Position numbers and translations under genes: made by a program. A stretch of DNA of 10,726 bases, from positions 1-10,726 of the forward strand of contig CAZHAJ010000054.1 of the NCBI GenBank assembly GCA_964530215.1, given 5' to 3'. This document shows positions 1 to 6,081 of this stretch, piece after piece. Origin of the DNA: JAAXTT01 sp964530215 (lineage in GTDB: Bacteria > Bacillota > Desulfotomaculia > Desulfotomaculales > Desulfocucumaceae). Position 1 is the stretch's first letter. Each line of letters begins with the position of its first letter. The notes under the pieces are model-generated. The model had not been told where the DNA came from. It saw only the letters and a program-made list of their open reading frames with translations, and did not search any database.

Positions 1-85
1 GTCAATGGCGGAATTGGCAGACGCGTAAGATTCAGGTTCTTAGACTCGCAAGGGTGTGGAGGTGCAAGTCCTCTCTGCCGCACCA
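1..85 (+). tRNA. tRNA-Leu (anticodon CAG), 5' end truncated by window
   Basis: This is a class II tRNA with a long variable arm. The anticodon stem TAAGA/TCTTA (26-30/38-42) is perfectly paired around the loop TTCAGGT, giving anticodon CAG at 33-35, so it reads the CUG leucine codon. The variable arm is a 4-bp stem ACTC/GGGT with a GCAA tetraloop (44-55). The T stem is GGAGG/CCTCT, the 3' acceptor strand is CTGCCGC (75-81), and an encoded ACCA follows. The first two bases lie outside the window. Two things are odd. The T loop reads TGCAAGT, with G where nearly all tRNAs have U55. Visible 5' acceptor bases GTCAA pair with CTGCCGC at only three of five positions. The type call is secure; whether it is fully functional is less so. 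Confidence 0.9.
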
Positions 86-129
86 ATCAAATAAGTAGCA
101 GGGCTATAAAGCCCAGGAAATATAAGCAC

Positions 130-166
130 AAAGCCCCTCATGAATAGTTAGAGGGGCTTTATTGTT
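130..166 (+). terminator. Rho-independent terminator after the tRNA
   Basis: A perfect 10-bp inverted repeat, AAAGCCCCTC (130-139) and GAGGGGCTTT (151-160), encloses an 11-base loop and runs into TTTATTGTT. It sits between the tRNA and the cation transporter and most simply ends tRNA transcription. The A-rich 5' arm could let it work on the other strand too. A smaller hairpin, GGGCT-ATAA-AGCCC (101-114), lies just upstream. Confidence 0.8.
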
Positions 167-224
167 ACCCGCCTAAGGCATTTTATGGCTTTCTATTCTT
201 GTATGGTCTTTGGAGGAAAACATT

Positions 225-1112
225 GTGAATAAAAAAACAAACAAACAAATTGCAATGAAAGTTTCCTGGATCAGCATAATAATTAATGTATTACTTAGTG
301 TTTTTAAGCTTTTTGCCGGTATTTTTGCCAATTCGGCAGCCATGGTTTCTGATGCTGTTCACTCAGTTTCAGATGTATTTAGTACTTTTATTGTAATGAT
401 CGGCATCAAAATGTCCAGTAAGGAAGCTGATAAAAAACATCCATACGGACATGAACGTTATGAATGCGTTGCAGCGATTATACTGGCTATTATTTTATGC
501 TTTATTGGCCTGGGTATTGGCTATTCAGGAATTCAAAAAATCATTATTAATGAATACAGCGATTTGACAATACCCGGAATACTAGCTTTGGTTGCCGCCA
601 TAGTTTCTATAGCTGTAAAGGAACTAATGTATTGGTACACTCGAGCAGCAGCTAAAAAAATAAATTCAGGCGCATTAATGGCAGATGCCTGGCATCACCG
701 CTCAGATTCTTTATCCTCAATCGGCAGTCTTATCGGTGTTATGGGCGCAAGACTAGGGTTCCCGCTTATGGATCCCCTAGCCAGTGTAGTAATCTGCTTA
801 TTTATTGTCAAAGCAGCTGTCTCGATTTTTGTGGATGCTGTAGGAAAAATGATTGATAAATCATGTGATGAACCAATTGTGGAAGAAATGAAAAGTATTA
901 TATTAGCTCAGGAAGGTGTTATGGGTGTTGACCAGATTAAAACCAGACTGTTTGGTGACAGGATTTATGTAGATGTAGAAATTTGTGCAAATGGTGAAGA
1001 AACATTGTCATCGGCACATGAGCTTGCTCATCAAGTGCATGATATAATTGAGGATCGTTTCGAGAATGTAAAGCATTGCATGGTGCACGTAAATCCCGTG
1101 CAAAAATCTTAG
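225..1112 (+). CDS. Cation diffusion facilitator family metal transporter
   Basis: This encodes a proton-coupled divalent cation exporter of the CDF family, an inner-membrane homodimer. GTG at 225 is preferred over the upstream TTG at 210 because GGAGG at 212-216 then sits 8 bases before the start; from TTG it would lie inside the gene. The protein is 295 residues, normal for the family. It has about six transmembrane helices (first near 14-34), HxxxD (H46, D50) in helix 2, the family motif HPYGHERYE at 72-80, and a second HxxxD (H157, D161) in helix 5. A cytoplasmic C-terminal domain ends in HVNP. The HD/HD metal site resembles zinc-type members more than the DxxxD manganese type, but the substrate is an inference. 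It appears monocistronic. The stop codon shares its last base with a GGGACA repeat. Confidence 0.93.
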   Translation: MNKKTNKQIAMKVSWISIIINVLLSVFKLFAGIFANSAAMVSDAVHSVSDVFSTFIVMIGIKMSSKEADKKHPYGHERYECVAAIILAIILCFIGLGIGYSGIQKIIINEYSDLTIPGILALVAAIVSIAVKELMYWYTRAAAKKINSGALMADAWHHRSDSLSSIGSLIGVMGARLGFPLMDPLASVVICLFIVKAAVSIFVDAVGKMIDKSCDEPIVEEMKSIILAQEGVMGVDQIKTRLFGDRIYVDVEICANGEETLSSAHELAHQVHDIIEDRFENVKHCMVHVNPVQKS

Positions 1113-1147
1113 GGACAGGGGGGACAAGGGGACAGGTACCTTGTCCC
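1112..1147. repeat. GGGACA-type palindromic repeat, copy 1
   Basis: This is a G-rich stretch containing three GGGACA units followed by TTGTCCC. GGGACAAGG (1121-1129) pairs with CCTTGTCCC (1139-1147), a 9-bp hairpin followed by TTT. The segment at 1129-1145, GGGACAGGTACCTTGTC, matches the reverse complement of 2040-2056 at 16 of 17 positions. Similar GGGACAGG...CCTTGTCCC elements are, from memory, common dispersed repeats in clostridial genomes and sometimes accompany REP-associated transposases. It may also serve as a terminator for the transporter gene. Confidence 0.7.
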
Positions 1148-1190
1148 TTTCTACATTTCTTTGAGGGCAAAAACTATTTAACTATAGCTT

Positions 1191-1213
1191 AAAAAACCTC
1201 ACATTTTTTGAGG
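1191..1213 (-). terminator. Possible minus-strand terminator with no gene to terminate
   Basis: Read on the minus strand, CCTCA, a 7-base loop, TGAGG and then TTTTTT form a short intrinsic-terminator-like hairpin. On the plus strand the same hairpin has no following T run. No minus-strand gene lies nearby, so it may be a relic or chance. Only five base pairs support it. Confidence 0.35.
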
Positions 1214-1318
1214 GGCATACAAAGTAGATAATTCATATTAAGTGGAATCAGTCTATTGATTACTCATTGTTTGAAAGAATAATGATGTTCAACTTTCTAG
1301 CGCAGATATGATGCCTAG

Positions 1319-1480
1319 ACAAATCGGAGAGAAAACAATGCTGTCACCCTTGCAATGGTGTACATAATGACTGCTGAATCTGCAGAAAGGATGAGACACA
1401 ACCGCCCGAGTCTTAGCTATTTAAACTCAATAAAAGAAGGATACCAAACTGCCCAATTTGATTTAATCATTTTGAATTAA
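1319..1480 (+). pseudogene. Decayed fragment of a gamma-glutamylcyclotransferase-like protein
   Basis: An open frame without a credible start runs 53 codons from the TAG at 1316 to the TAA at 1478. It reads ...AVTLAMVYIMTAESAERMR then HNRPSLSYLNSIKEGYQTA and ends ...LIILN. The pattern (hydrophobic strand with VYIM, then PSxxYLNxIKEGY) is typical of the C-terminal part of gamma-glutamylcyclotransferase/AIG2-like folds. The adjacent frame just upstream reads LDKSE, matching the conserved LDxxEG segment that precedes that part in the family. That implies a frameshift and an internal deletion. No N-terminal YGSN-type substrate loop is present. I call it a remnant. Family assignment is by motif memory only; a new short peptide is the alternative. 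Confidence 0.5.
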
Positions 1481-1566
1481 GCCTTGAAAGTTACCTATGG
1501 TCTTGGTGAATAGATAATTACAGCAGACAACTTGTTGTGAATATGTTATTAAAAGGGGATTTCTAA

Positions 1567-2034
1567 ATGGATTATTTAATTTTCAGTTTCTTATTTATTT
1601 TAATTCATAGTATGTCTTACATAATTTCAGGAGCCATTGCTTTAAAATTTAGTAAGGATATTTATGAAACAAAGGATAGGCTCTGCACCTTCTTACGAGA
1701 TATGTCTAATAAAGAGGAAAGCAAGCATGTTGAGAGATATTTTCTTCCTGCTCAAGTCCCAAGGGGTTTGTTAATGTCAATTGTTCTCTTTCCCCTTTTG
1801 GATCCTATAGCTGAAATGACTTTTGGTTTAAAATTTATTTTCTTCAGTAGTCTGACCTTTATCTACAATCATTTATCCTCAGCATCTCCCTTCATGGATA
1901 ACATAGAAGGCTTAGTATATTTTAGAAAGGAATTTTTAAAGACAGAGTTTTTCATAAAATTTCAATTGGAAATGTTGATATACAGCACGATCTTTGGTCT
2001 CCTAATAAGTTTGGCAATGGGTCTATTATTTTAG
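1567..2034 (+). CDS. Unknown small integral membrane protein
   Basis: I do not recognise this 155-residue protein. It starts at ATG 1567, with AAGGGG at 1553-1558 eight bases upstream. Hydrophobic segments lie near residues 2-25, 68-82, 88-103 and 135-154, suggesting about four membrane helices. A charged, probably cytosolic region between the first two contains RDMSNKEESKHVERYF. A second polar loop (about 104-134) contains FMDNIEGLVYFRKEF. There is no signal peptidase site, Cys pair or known motif. Coding looks genuine: a good ribosome binding site and membrane-like composition throughout. It stands alone between two inverted copies of a GGGACA repeat, beside a decayed gene, which suggests accessory status. 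Immunity-type or phage-derived small membrane proteins are possible but unsupported. Confidence 0.7.
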   Translation: MDYLIFSFLFILIHSMSYIISGAIALKFSKDIYETKDRLCTFLRDMSNKEESKHVERYFLPAQVPRGLLMSIVLFPLLDPIAEMTFGLKFIFFSSLTFIYNHLSSASPFMDNIEGLVYFRKEFLKTEFFIKFQLEMLIYSTIFGLLISLAMGLLF

Positions 2035-2039
2035 GAAAT

Positions 2040-2057
2040 GACAAGGGACCTGTCCCT
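2040..2057. repeat. GGGACA-type palindromic repeat, copy 2 (inverted)
   Basis: GACAAGGGACCTGTCCC at 2040-2056 is the reverse complement of GGGACAGGTCCCTTGTC. It differs from the copy at 1129-1145 by a single base (C for A in the centre). It starts six bases after the stop of the unknown membrane protein gene. The core GGGACCTGTCCC is itself nearly palindromic and may help terminate that gene. Confidence 0.65.
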
Positions 2058-2174
2058 ATATCCCACCCAAGTTCAATTAAATATAATACAGTGTTTTTGT
2101 GTCGTTATAAATGGTATGATAGAACTGTTTGATGGTAGGGATTAGCAAGCAAATAATTGGTTAGGGGAGTCTGT

Positions 2175-3911
2175 GTGCATTATCAGTATCATCCTTATAT
2201 TTTACCGGCAATAGTCTCCGCCTTTATTTCAGTATCACTGGGCATTTATACCCTTTACAGACATCGAAACGTCAAAGGCGCCATGAGTTTTATGTTTAGT
2301 ATGTTTCTGGTAACCATATGGTCTGCAGGCAATGCTCTGGAGATGGCCGGTACCGATTTTCCCACCAAACTTTTTTGGGCAAATATGCAGTACTTTGCCT
2401 ATTGCTATTCACCGGTTACTCTTCTGGCTCTATGTATGGAGTTTTCAGGTTACGATCGGTGGATTGAAAATAGAAAAGTGATTTGGCTCGCTGTCCTTCC
2501 CACCATTATTATTTTACTTGTTTGGACAGACCTTCAGCACGGTTTGGTGCGATATGATTTACATATGGAATATAGCGGTGTTTTTCCTGTGATTGCAAAA
2601 AGCTATGGCTCCCTGTTTTATATACATGCGCTTTATTCACATTTTTTAAACATTTTTGCCGGGACTTTGCTCGTCAGGGAAGTCCTTTTCAGAAAAAGTG
2701 TTTACCGAAAACAAGCATTTGCTCTTTTACTGGGGATGAGCTTGATTGTTGTACCAAATATATTATATATATCTGGTCTCAGTCCCGAGAAAAGGTTTGA
2801 TCTGACTCCTGCTTTTTTTGCTCCTGCCGGCCTAATTATTGCTTGGGCAATTTTTCGCTATAAAATGTTTGATATTGTTCCGTTGGCCTGGGCTACTGTG
2901 ATTAAGACTATGAATGCAGGAGTTATGGTTTTGGATCTGCGCAACCGCGTTCTAGATATAAATCCCTTCTTTACCAAATTGCTGGGAATAAATGAATCCG
3001 ATGTACTAAGCAAGCAAGCGGAAGAGGTACTTATCAATATCCCGGAGCTTATAGATTACTGCACCAACCCCACCATTTCTTCCGGTGAGATTTCCATAAG
3101 TAAAAATGAAAAGACCAGTGTCTATGAGATATGGATTTCTCAACTTAAGGACAAAAAGGGAAATCTTATTGGACGCTTGGTGATGCTCAGTGATATAACC
3201 CAAAAAAATCAAGTTCGACAGGAATATCAAAAACAACAATGGAAACTTGCTGTCACCAAGGAAAGGGAGCGTCTAGCCAAAGACCTTCACGATAATTTAG
3301 CGCAAATGCTGGGATTTATTAATTTTCAGACCGAAGGTATCCGACAGGAACTCATCAATGCAAGGGTGAGAATTTCGGAAGATCAGCTTGACAAACTGGT
3401 AGTTGCTACCCAATCAGCTCATAATGAAATCCGTGAGTATATCCGTCAAGCTAGAAGTACAAGGACTATTAATAAAAACTTTGCGACAGCTCTTACCAAA
3501 GACATTAAGAGTTTCGAAGATCTATGGGGAATAAAAATTGAGCTGCATATTCACCCCCATCTATATGAATTAGAGCTTAGTCCTAAGATTAACATTAATT
3601 TGTCATATATTATTAGGGAGGCTTTAAATAACATAGGAAAACATGCAGAAGCTGAAAATGTCGATATTTCCTTGTCCATTGCAGAGGGAGAATTATTTGC
3701 CACCATAAAGGACGACGGAAAGGGGTTTGACTTTTCAGATGATAATTCAAAAATGTGTTTTGGTATAAATATAATGCGTGAAAGAGCCTGGGAAATAAGC
3801 GCTCATCTTGAGATTATATCAGAAAAAGGGAACGGCAGCCGAATTGCTTTGCGGCTACCGTTGGGAGAGGAGAAAAATCTTAATGCCTCAGAAAGTGATG
3901 CTGGTAGATGA
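2175..3911 (+). CDS. Membrane sensor histidine kinase (7TM-PAS-HisKA_3-HATPase)
   Basis: This is a two-component sensor that autophosphorylates on histidine and passes phosphate to the regulator encoded next. GTG at 2175 is chosen because AGGGGAG (2163-2169) sits five bases before it; the TTG at 2157 has no such site. From GTG it is 578 residues. Residues 9-225 form seven hydrophobic helices like the N-terminal 7TM sensor region of bacterial kinases, and residues about 240-345 form a PAS domain. The dimerisation/phosphoacceptor box RLAKDLHDNLAQ carries the predicted phospho-His 372, the NarL/DesK-type HisKA_3 form. The ATPase domain shows an N box REALNN (481-486), DDGKGF (513-518) and a later FGINIMRERA. 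Its 3' end overlaps the regulator gene by 29 bases, implying translational coupling. The signal is unknown. Confidence 0.92.
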   Translation: MHYQYHPYILPAIVSAFISVSLGIYTLYRHRNVKGAMSFMFSMFLVTIWSAGNALEMAGTDFPTKLFWANMQYFAYCYSPVTLLALCMEFSGYDRWIENRKVIWLAVLPTIIILLVWTDLQHGLVRYDLHMEYSGVFPVIAKSYGSLFYIHALYSHFLNIFAGTLLVREVLFRKSVYRKQAFALLLGMSLIVVPNILYISGLSPEKRFDLTPAFFAPAGLIIAWAIFRYKMFDIVPLAWATVIKTMNAGVMVLDLRNRVLDINPFFTKLLGINESDVLSKQAEEVLINIPELIDYCTNPTISSGEISISKNEKTSVYEIWISQLKDKKGNLIGRLVMLSDITQKNQVRQEYQKQQWKLAVTKERERLAKDLHDNLAQMLGFINFQTEGIRQELINARVRISEDQLDKLVVATQSAHNEIREYIRQARSTRTINKNFATALTKDIKSFEDLWGIKIELHIHPHLYELELSPKININLSYIIREALNNIGKHAEAENVDISLSIAEGELFATIKDDGKGFDFSDDNSKMCFGINIMRERAWEISAHLEIISEKGNGSRIALRLPLGEEKNLNASESDAGR

Positions 3912-4557
3912 TCATGAGCTATTTATGGAGGGACTGCAATATCTACTTTCAACCTATGGCATTGATGTTGTGGGCACCATCAAAGATGGCAGAACAGCCT
4001 TGAGTCAGGCTAGGGTGCTTAAACCGGATATTATTTTAATGGATATAAAAATGCCGGATTGCTGCGGGCTGGATGTTTTAAAACAAATCAAAAGTGATAT
4101 CCCCGAGATCAAGATCGTTATGCTGACCACATCTGATGAAGATGATGATCTTTTAAATGCTATCAAATATGGGGCTTCTGGTTATCTTTTAAAAAACACC
4201 AATGCCAAGGAGTTGGTAAATATGCTGGCTAATTTGGAAAAAGGTGAGGTTCCATTATCTCCGGGTCTTGCCGCAAGGCTTTTAGTAGAGCTCAGAAACA
4301 ATGACCCTCCTTCAGACCGTTCTTCTAAGTTGCTGACAGATGAAATGGGGCAATTTTTTCTCACCCAACGGCAATTAGAAGTTATTGACATGGTAGCAGG
4401 AGGCATGACTTACAAAGAGGCAGGAGCAGCTCTAGGACTTACTGAAAGGACAATAAAATACCATATGGGGAGAATTATCGAACATCTACACCTGGAGAAA
4501 CGTGCTCAAGTTATAGCCTTTGCAGCCCAGAAAGGTTTATTAAGGAATAATAAGTGA
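3883..4557 (+). CDS. NarL/LuxR-family response regulator
   Basis: This DNA-binding partner of the upstream kinase is 224 residues, usual for NarL-type regulators. ATG 3883 begins MPQKVMLVDDHE, the canonical receiver start, with GAGAGGAG at 3865-3872; longer in-frame extensions would only add kinase-overlap sequence. The receiver domain shows the acidic pair D9/D10, phosphoacceptor D54 in LMDIKMPD, the VMLTTSD strand and conserved K104. Residues about 160-224 form the LuxR-type helix-turn-helix, with LTQRQLEVIDMVAGGMTYKEAG and then LTERTIKYHMGRI. The gene overlaps the kinase gene and is followed by a strong terminator, so the pair forms its own unit. Its targets cannot be read from the sequence; the neighbouring peptide cluster is a reasonable candidate. 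Confidence 0.93.
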   Translation: MPQKVMLVDDHELFMEGLQYLLSTYGIDVVGTIKDGRTALSQARVLKPDIILMDIKMPDCCGLDVLKQIKSDIPEIKIVMLTTSDEDDDLLNAIKYGASGYLLKNTNAKELVNMLANLEKGEVPLSPGLAARLLVELRNNDPPSDRSSKLLTDEMGQFFLTQRQLEVIDMVAGGMTYKEAGAALGLTERTIKYHMGRIIEHLHLEKRAQVIAFAAQKGLLRNNK

Positions 4558-4570
4558 GTTGAGCGTAACA

Positions 4571-4606
4571 AAAAGTACAGTCATTTTTTAGACTGTACTT
4601 TTTTGT
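4571..4606 (+). terminator. Strong Rho-independent terminator of the two-component operon
   Basis: AAAAGTACAGTC (4571-4582) and GACTGTACTTTT (4591-4602) form a perfect 12-bp stem with an 8-base loop, ending in a T run. AGACTGTACTT is repeated at 4612-4622, so the 5' arm could also pair with this second copy. It separates the two-component genes from the peptide cluster. Confidence 0.9.
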
Positions 4607-4685
4607 TGTCAAGACTGTACTTCGGCACATTGTCAGCAAAAAGTATTTACCAATACAATTGAAATATGAAAAATATTATATTTAC

Positions 4686-4737
4686 TTGACGTAAATTGTC
4701 AGTAATTTTGATTTGCTGGTAAAAGTGTACGAGGAGG
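4686..4737 (+). promoter_or_regulatory. Leader of the sigma-factor operon with candidate promoter elements
   Basis: TTGACG at 4686-4691 could be a -35 element, but no good -10 box follows at 16-18 bases, which argues against an ordinary housekeeping promoter. The 13-base string GGTAAAAGTGTAC (4718-4730) recurs as GGTAACAGCGTAC at 5715-5727 upstream of the first precursor, and TTGACG occurs there too. GAGGAGG at 4731-4737 is the likely ribosome binding site for the sigma gene, 12 bases from its ATG. The function of the shared string is unknown. Confidence 0.35.
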
Positions 4738-4749
4738 AATAAGAGGAAA

Positions 4750-5310
4750 ATGTTTACAGAGATGCAAACTGAGGAAAGTTCATTATATTCTGCCATTGAT
4801 GATAACCGATATTTTATCGATTTATATAATGCTTATTTTTCTAGGGTATATAATTATGTTCATTATAGGGTGAACGATTTCCATGAGGCTGATGATTTAA
4901 CCAGCCAAATTTTTGTCAAACTTTTTACTAAGATAAAACATTATCAATCGGAAAAGGCGCCTTTTTCTGTCTGGATTTTCAGTATCGCTCGCAATACCGT
5001 GACGGATTATTACCGTCGCAGAGATCGAAATACTTTTGCATCATTAGATGAAACTCTAGCGGATTCCAGACTGAGCCCCCAAGATATTGTCGCATCCAAG
5101 GATATTCTCCAGCATCTTCATGAGGCTTTAGCGGCATTGGACCAGCGGAAACGTGAAATTATTGCTTTAAAATTCTGGACCGGCTGTACCAATAGAGATA
5201 TTGCCAAACTTCTTGGTATCAGTGAAAGTAATACGGGTGTTATCCTATTTCGTGCTATGAGACGATTGCGTCAAATCTTGGAAAGCCGGGGGATAAACTT
5301 TGATGACTGA
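4750..5310 (+). CDS. ECF-type RNA polymerase sigma factor
   Basis: An alternative sigma-70 family factor of the extracytoplasmic-function class, 186 residues, lacking regions 1 and 3. Region 2 spans about 24-94, with EADDLTSQIFVKLFTKI (core binding and -10 recognition) and FSIARNTVTDYYRRR. Region 4 spans about 120-176, with LDQRKREIIALKFWTGCTN and the helix-turn-helix NRDIAKLLGISESNTGVILFR. ATG 4750 follows GAGGAGG at 12 bases and a closer AGAGGA; the ATG at 4762 is an alternative start. Its last eight bases overlap the next gene, whose product looks like a sigma partner. The position directly ahead of the two precursor-peptide genes suggests it drives them, possibly with autoregulation. That is inference. 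Confidence 0.93.
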   Translation: MFTEMQTEESSLYSAIDDNRYFIDLYNAYFSRVYNYVHYRVNDFHEADDLTSQIFVKLFTKIKHYQSEKAPFSVWIFSIARNTVTDYYRRRDRNTFASLDETLADSRLSPQDIVASKDILQHLHEALAALDQRKREIIALKFWTGCTNRDIAKLLGISESNTGVILFRAMRRLRQILESRGINFDD

Positions 5311-5674
5311 AAAAACAAAGGCCGAAAAATATCTTGCCTACGTGGATCAAATCCTGTCGGATGATAAAAACATCGGATCCATTGATGATATTGAAATAGC
5401 TAAACTTCTGCGACTGACTCGACTTATGATTTCTATTGATTTCAGTTTGAGTAGCAAAATCAGAGACAGTTTGCAACAACAATTATTGATGCATATTTAT
5501 GACAAATCTAAATCATCATTGAAAAACAAGGAAATTAAAGAAAAAGAACTTACTGAAGAAGAGCTTATGTTAGCGGCTGCCGGTTTGCAGGGAGAAGTAA
5601 TTGATAGTATTTGCCCTAAATGCTCAGGAAGATATAGCAGGCTTCTGCAAAGATGTCCCTTTTGCTGCATCTAA
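5303..5674 (+). CDS. Putative anti-sigma or sigma-partner protein with C-terminal Cys cluster
   Basis: This 123-residue cytosolic protein starts at ATG 5303, inside the end of the sigma gene, with GGGGG at 5288-5292 upstream; the overlap implies translational coupling. The N-terminal part (about 30-62, with IAKLLRLTRLMISIDFSLSS then KIRDSLQQQLL) resembles the region found in small proteins encoded after ECF sigma genes, where an anti-sigma role is usually supposed. The middle is highly charged and ends in LTEEELMLAAAG (83-94), which looks like the tail of a double-glycine leader. The C terminus carries C104-x2-C107 and C118-x2-C121-C122, a zinc-ribbon-like arrangement (CPKC, CPFCC). There is no membrane segment, so any signal would have to be sensed in the cytosol. 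Sigma inhibition is an inference. Confidence 0.7.
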   Translation: MTEKTKAEKYLAYVDQILSDDKNIGSIDDIEIAKLLRLTRLMISIDFSLSSKIRDSLQQQLLMHIYDKSKSSLKNKEIKEKELTEEELMLAAAGLQGEVIDSICPKCSGRYSRLLQRCPFCCI

Positions 5675-5709
5675 TTATGGAAAAATATTATGGGTTTTTA
5701 TGTAATACA

Positions 5710-5774
5710 TTGACGGTAACAGCGTACTTAACCCAGAGAATCAATAAAACTGCGGAAAATATATAACGGAGGTG
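5710..5774 (+). promoter_or_regulatory. Upstream region of the first precursor gene, with strong ribosome binding site
   Basis: TTGACG (5710-5715) runs directly into GGTAACAGCGTAC (5715-5727), sharing both strings with the sigma-gene leader. There is no matching housekeeping -10 box at the usual distance, as might be expected for an ECF-dependent promoter. GGAGGTG at 5768-5774, five bases before ATG, is a near-ideal Shine-Dalgarno sequence, consistent with high precursor output. Confidence 0.4.
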
Positions 5775-5779
5775 AAAAA

Positions 5780-6034
5780 ATGAGTATTGAGTCCGCAAAA
5801 GCATTTATTGAAAAAGTAAAAACCGACGAGGATTTTAAAAACAAACTGGAACAGCTTGAAAACGGACAAGCCAGACTGGACTTTGCCAAAGCTCAGGGCT
5901 TTGATTTTTCGGCAGATGACATCGCAAAGGTAAGAGAAGAGCAGGGTCTCACTGATGAGGAACTGGATGGTGTGGCAGGTGGCTGTGGTCATGCCTGTCT
6001 AATTATACCAGGGGCAGATGTTCAATTCAAATAA
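5780..6034 (+). CDS. Nif11-like leader (NHLP) RiPP precursor peptide 1
   Basis: An 84-residue ribosomal precursor. Residues 1-68 are a leader of the Nif11-like type, opening MSIESAKAFIEKV and closing LTDEELDGVAGG, the classic double-glycine cleavage site for a C39 peptidase. The 16-residue core from C69 is CGHACLIIPGADVQFK. It has only two cysteines, both in CGHAC, and an aspartate in GADV. Radical SAM enzymes of the SPASM type commonly join such cysteines to a downstream residue as thioethers, and one is encoded nearby; the link pattern is not deducible here. The leader matches precursor 2 at 56 of 68 residues, so the pair arose by tandem duplication. Its regulator pair lies directly upstream. 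Confidence 0.93.
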   Translation: MSIESAKAFIEKVKTDEDFKNKLEQLENGQARLDFAKAQGFDFSADDIAKVREEQGLTDEELDGVAGGCGHACLIIPGADVQFK

Positions 6035-6037
6035 GGC

Positions 6038-6060
6038 TACTTTCCCGATAAGGGTAAGTA
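6038..6060 (+). other. Intercistronic hairpin between the two precursor genes
   Basis: TACTTTCCC and GGGTAAGTA pair over eight of nine positions (one T-T mismatch) around the loop GATAA. No T run follows, so it is not a standard terminator. It starts four bases after the first precursor's stop and ends before the second's ribosome binding site. It could influence mRNA stability or the ratio of the two peptides; that is speculation. Confidence 0.5.
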
Positions 6061-6081
6061 AATAAAAGAGGAGGTTAAAAT

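Larger units (their letters stand above)
1113..1566. other. 454-bp stretch without an intact gene
   Basis: Between the cation transporter and the unknown membrane protein this stretch holds the GGGACA repeat at its start, the weak minus-strand terminator-like hairpin, and the broken cyclotransferase-like fragment. The remaining bases are AT-rich with frequent stops on both strands. I see no convincing promoter for the downstream gene. Confidence 0.6.

Noticed and set aside
937..1170. Minus-strand open frame of 77 codons across the end of the cation transporter
   Set aside because: It lies antisense to a clear CDF gene and runs through the GGGACA repeat. Its His/Pro/Cys-rich product looks like frame noise.
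2082..2120. TATAAT (2082-2087) and TATGAT (2115-2120) as promoter boxes for the sensor kinase
   Set aside because: Neither has a convincing -35 hexamer at 16-18 bases. In such AT-rich DNA the boxes alone are not enough.
3006..3239. Minus-strand open frame inside the sensor kinase gene
   Set aside because: It is antisense to the PAS region of an intact kinase and has no recognisable motif.
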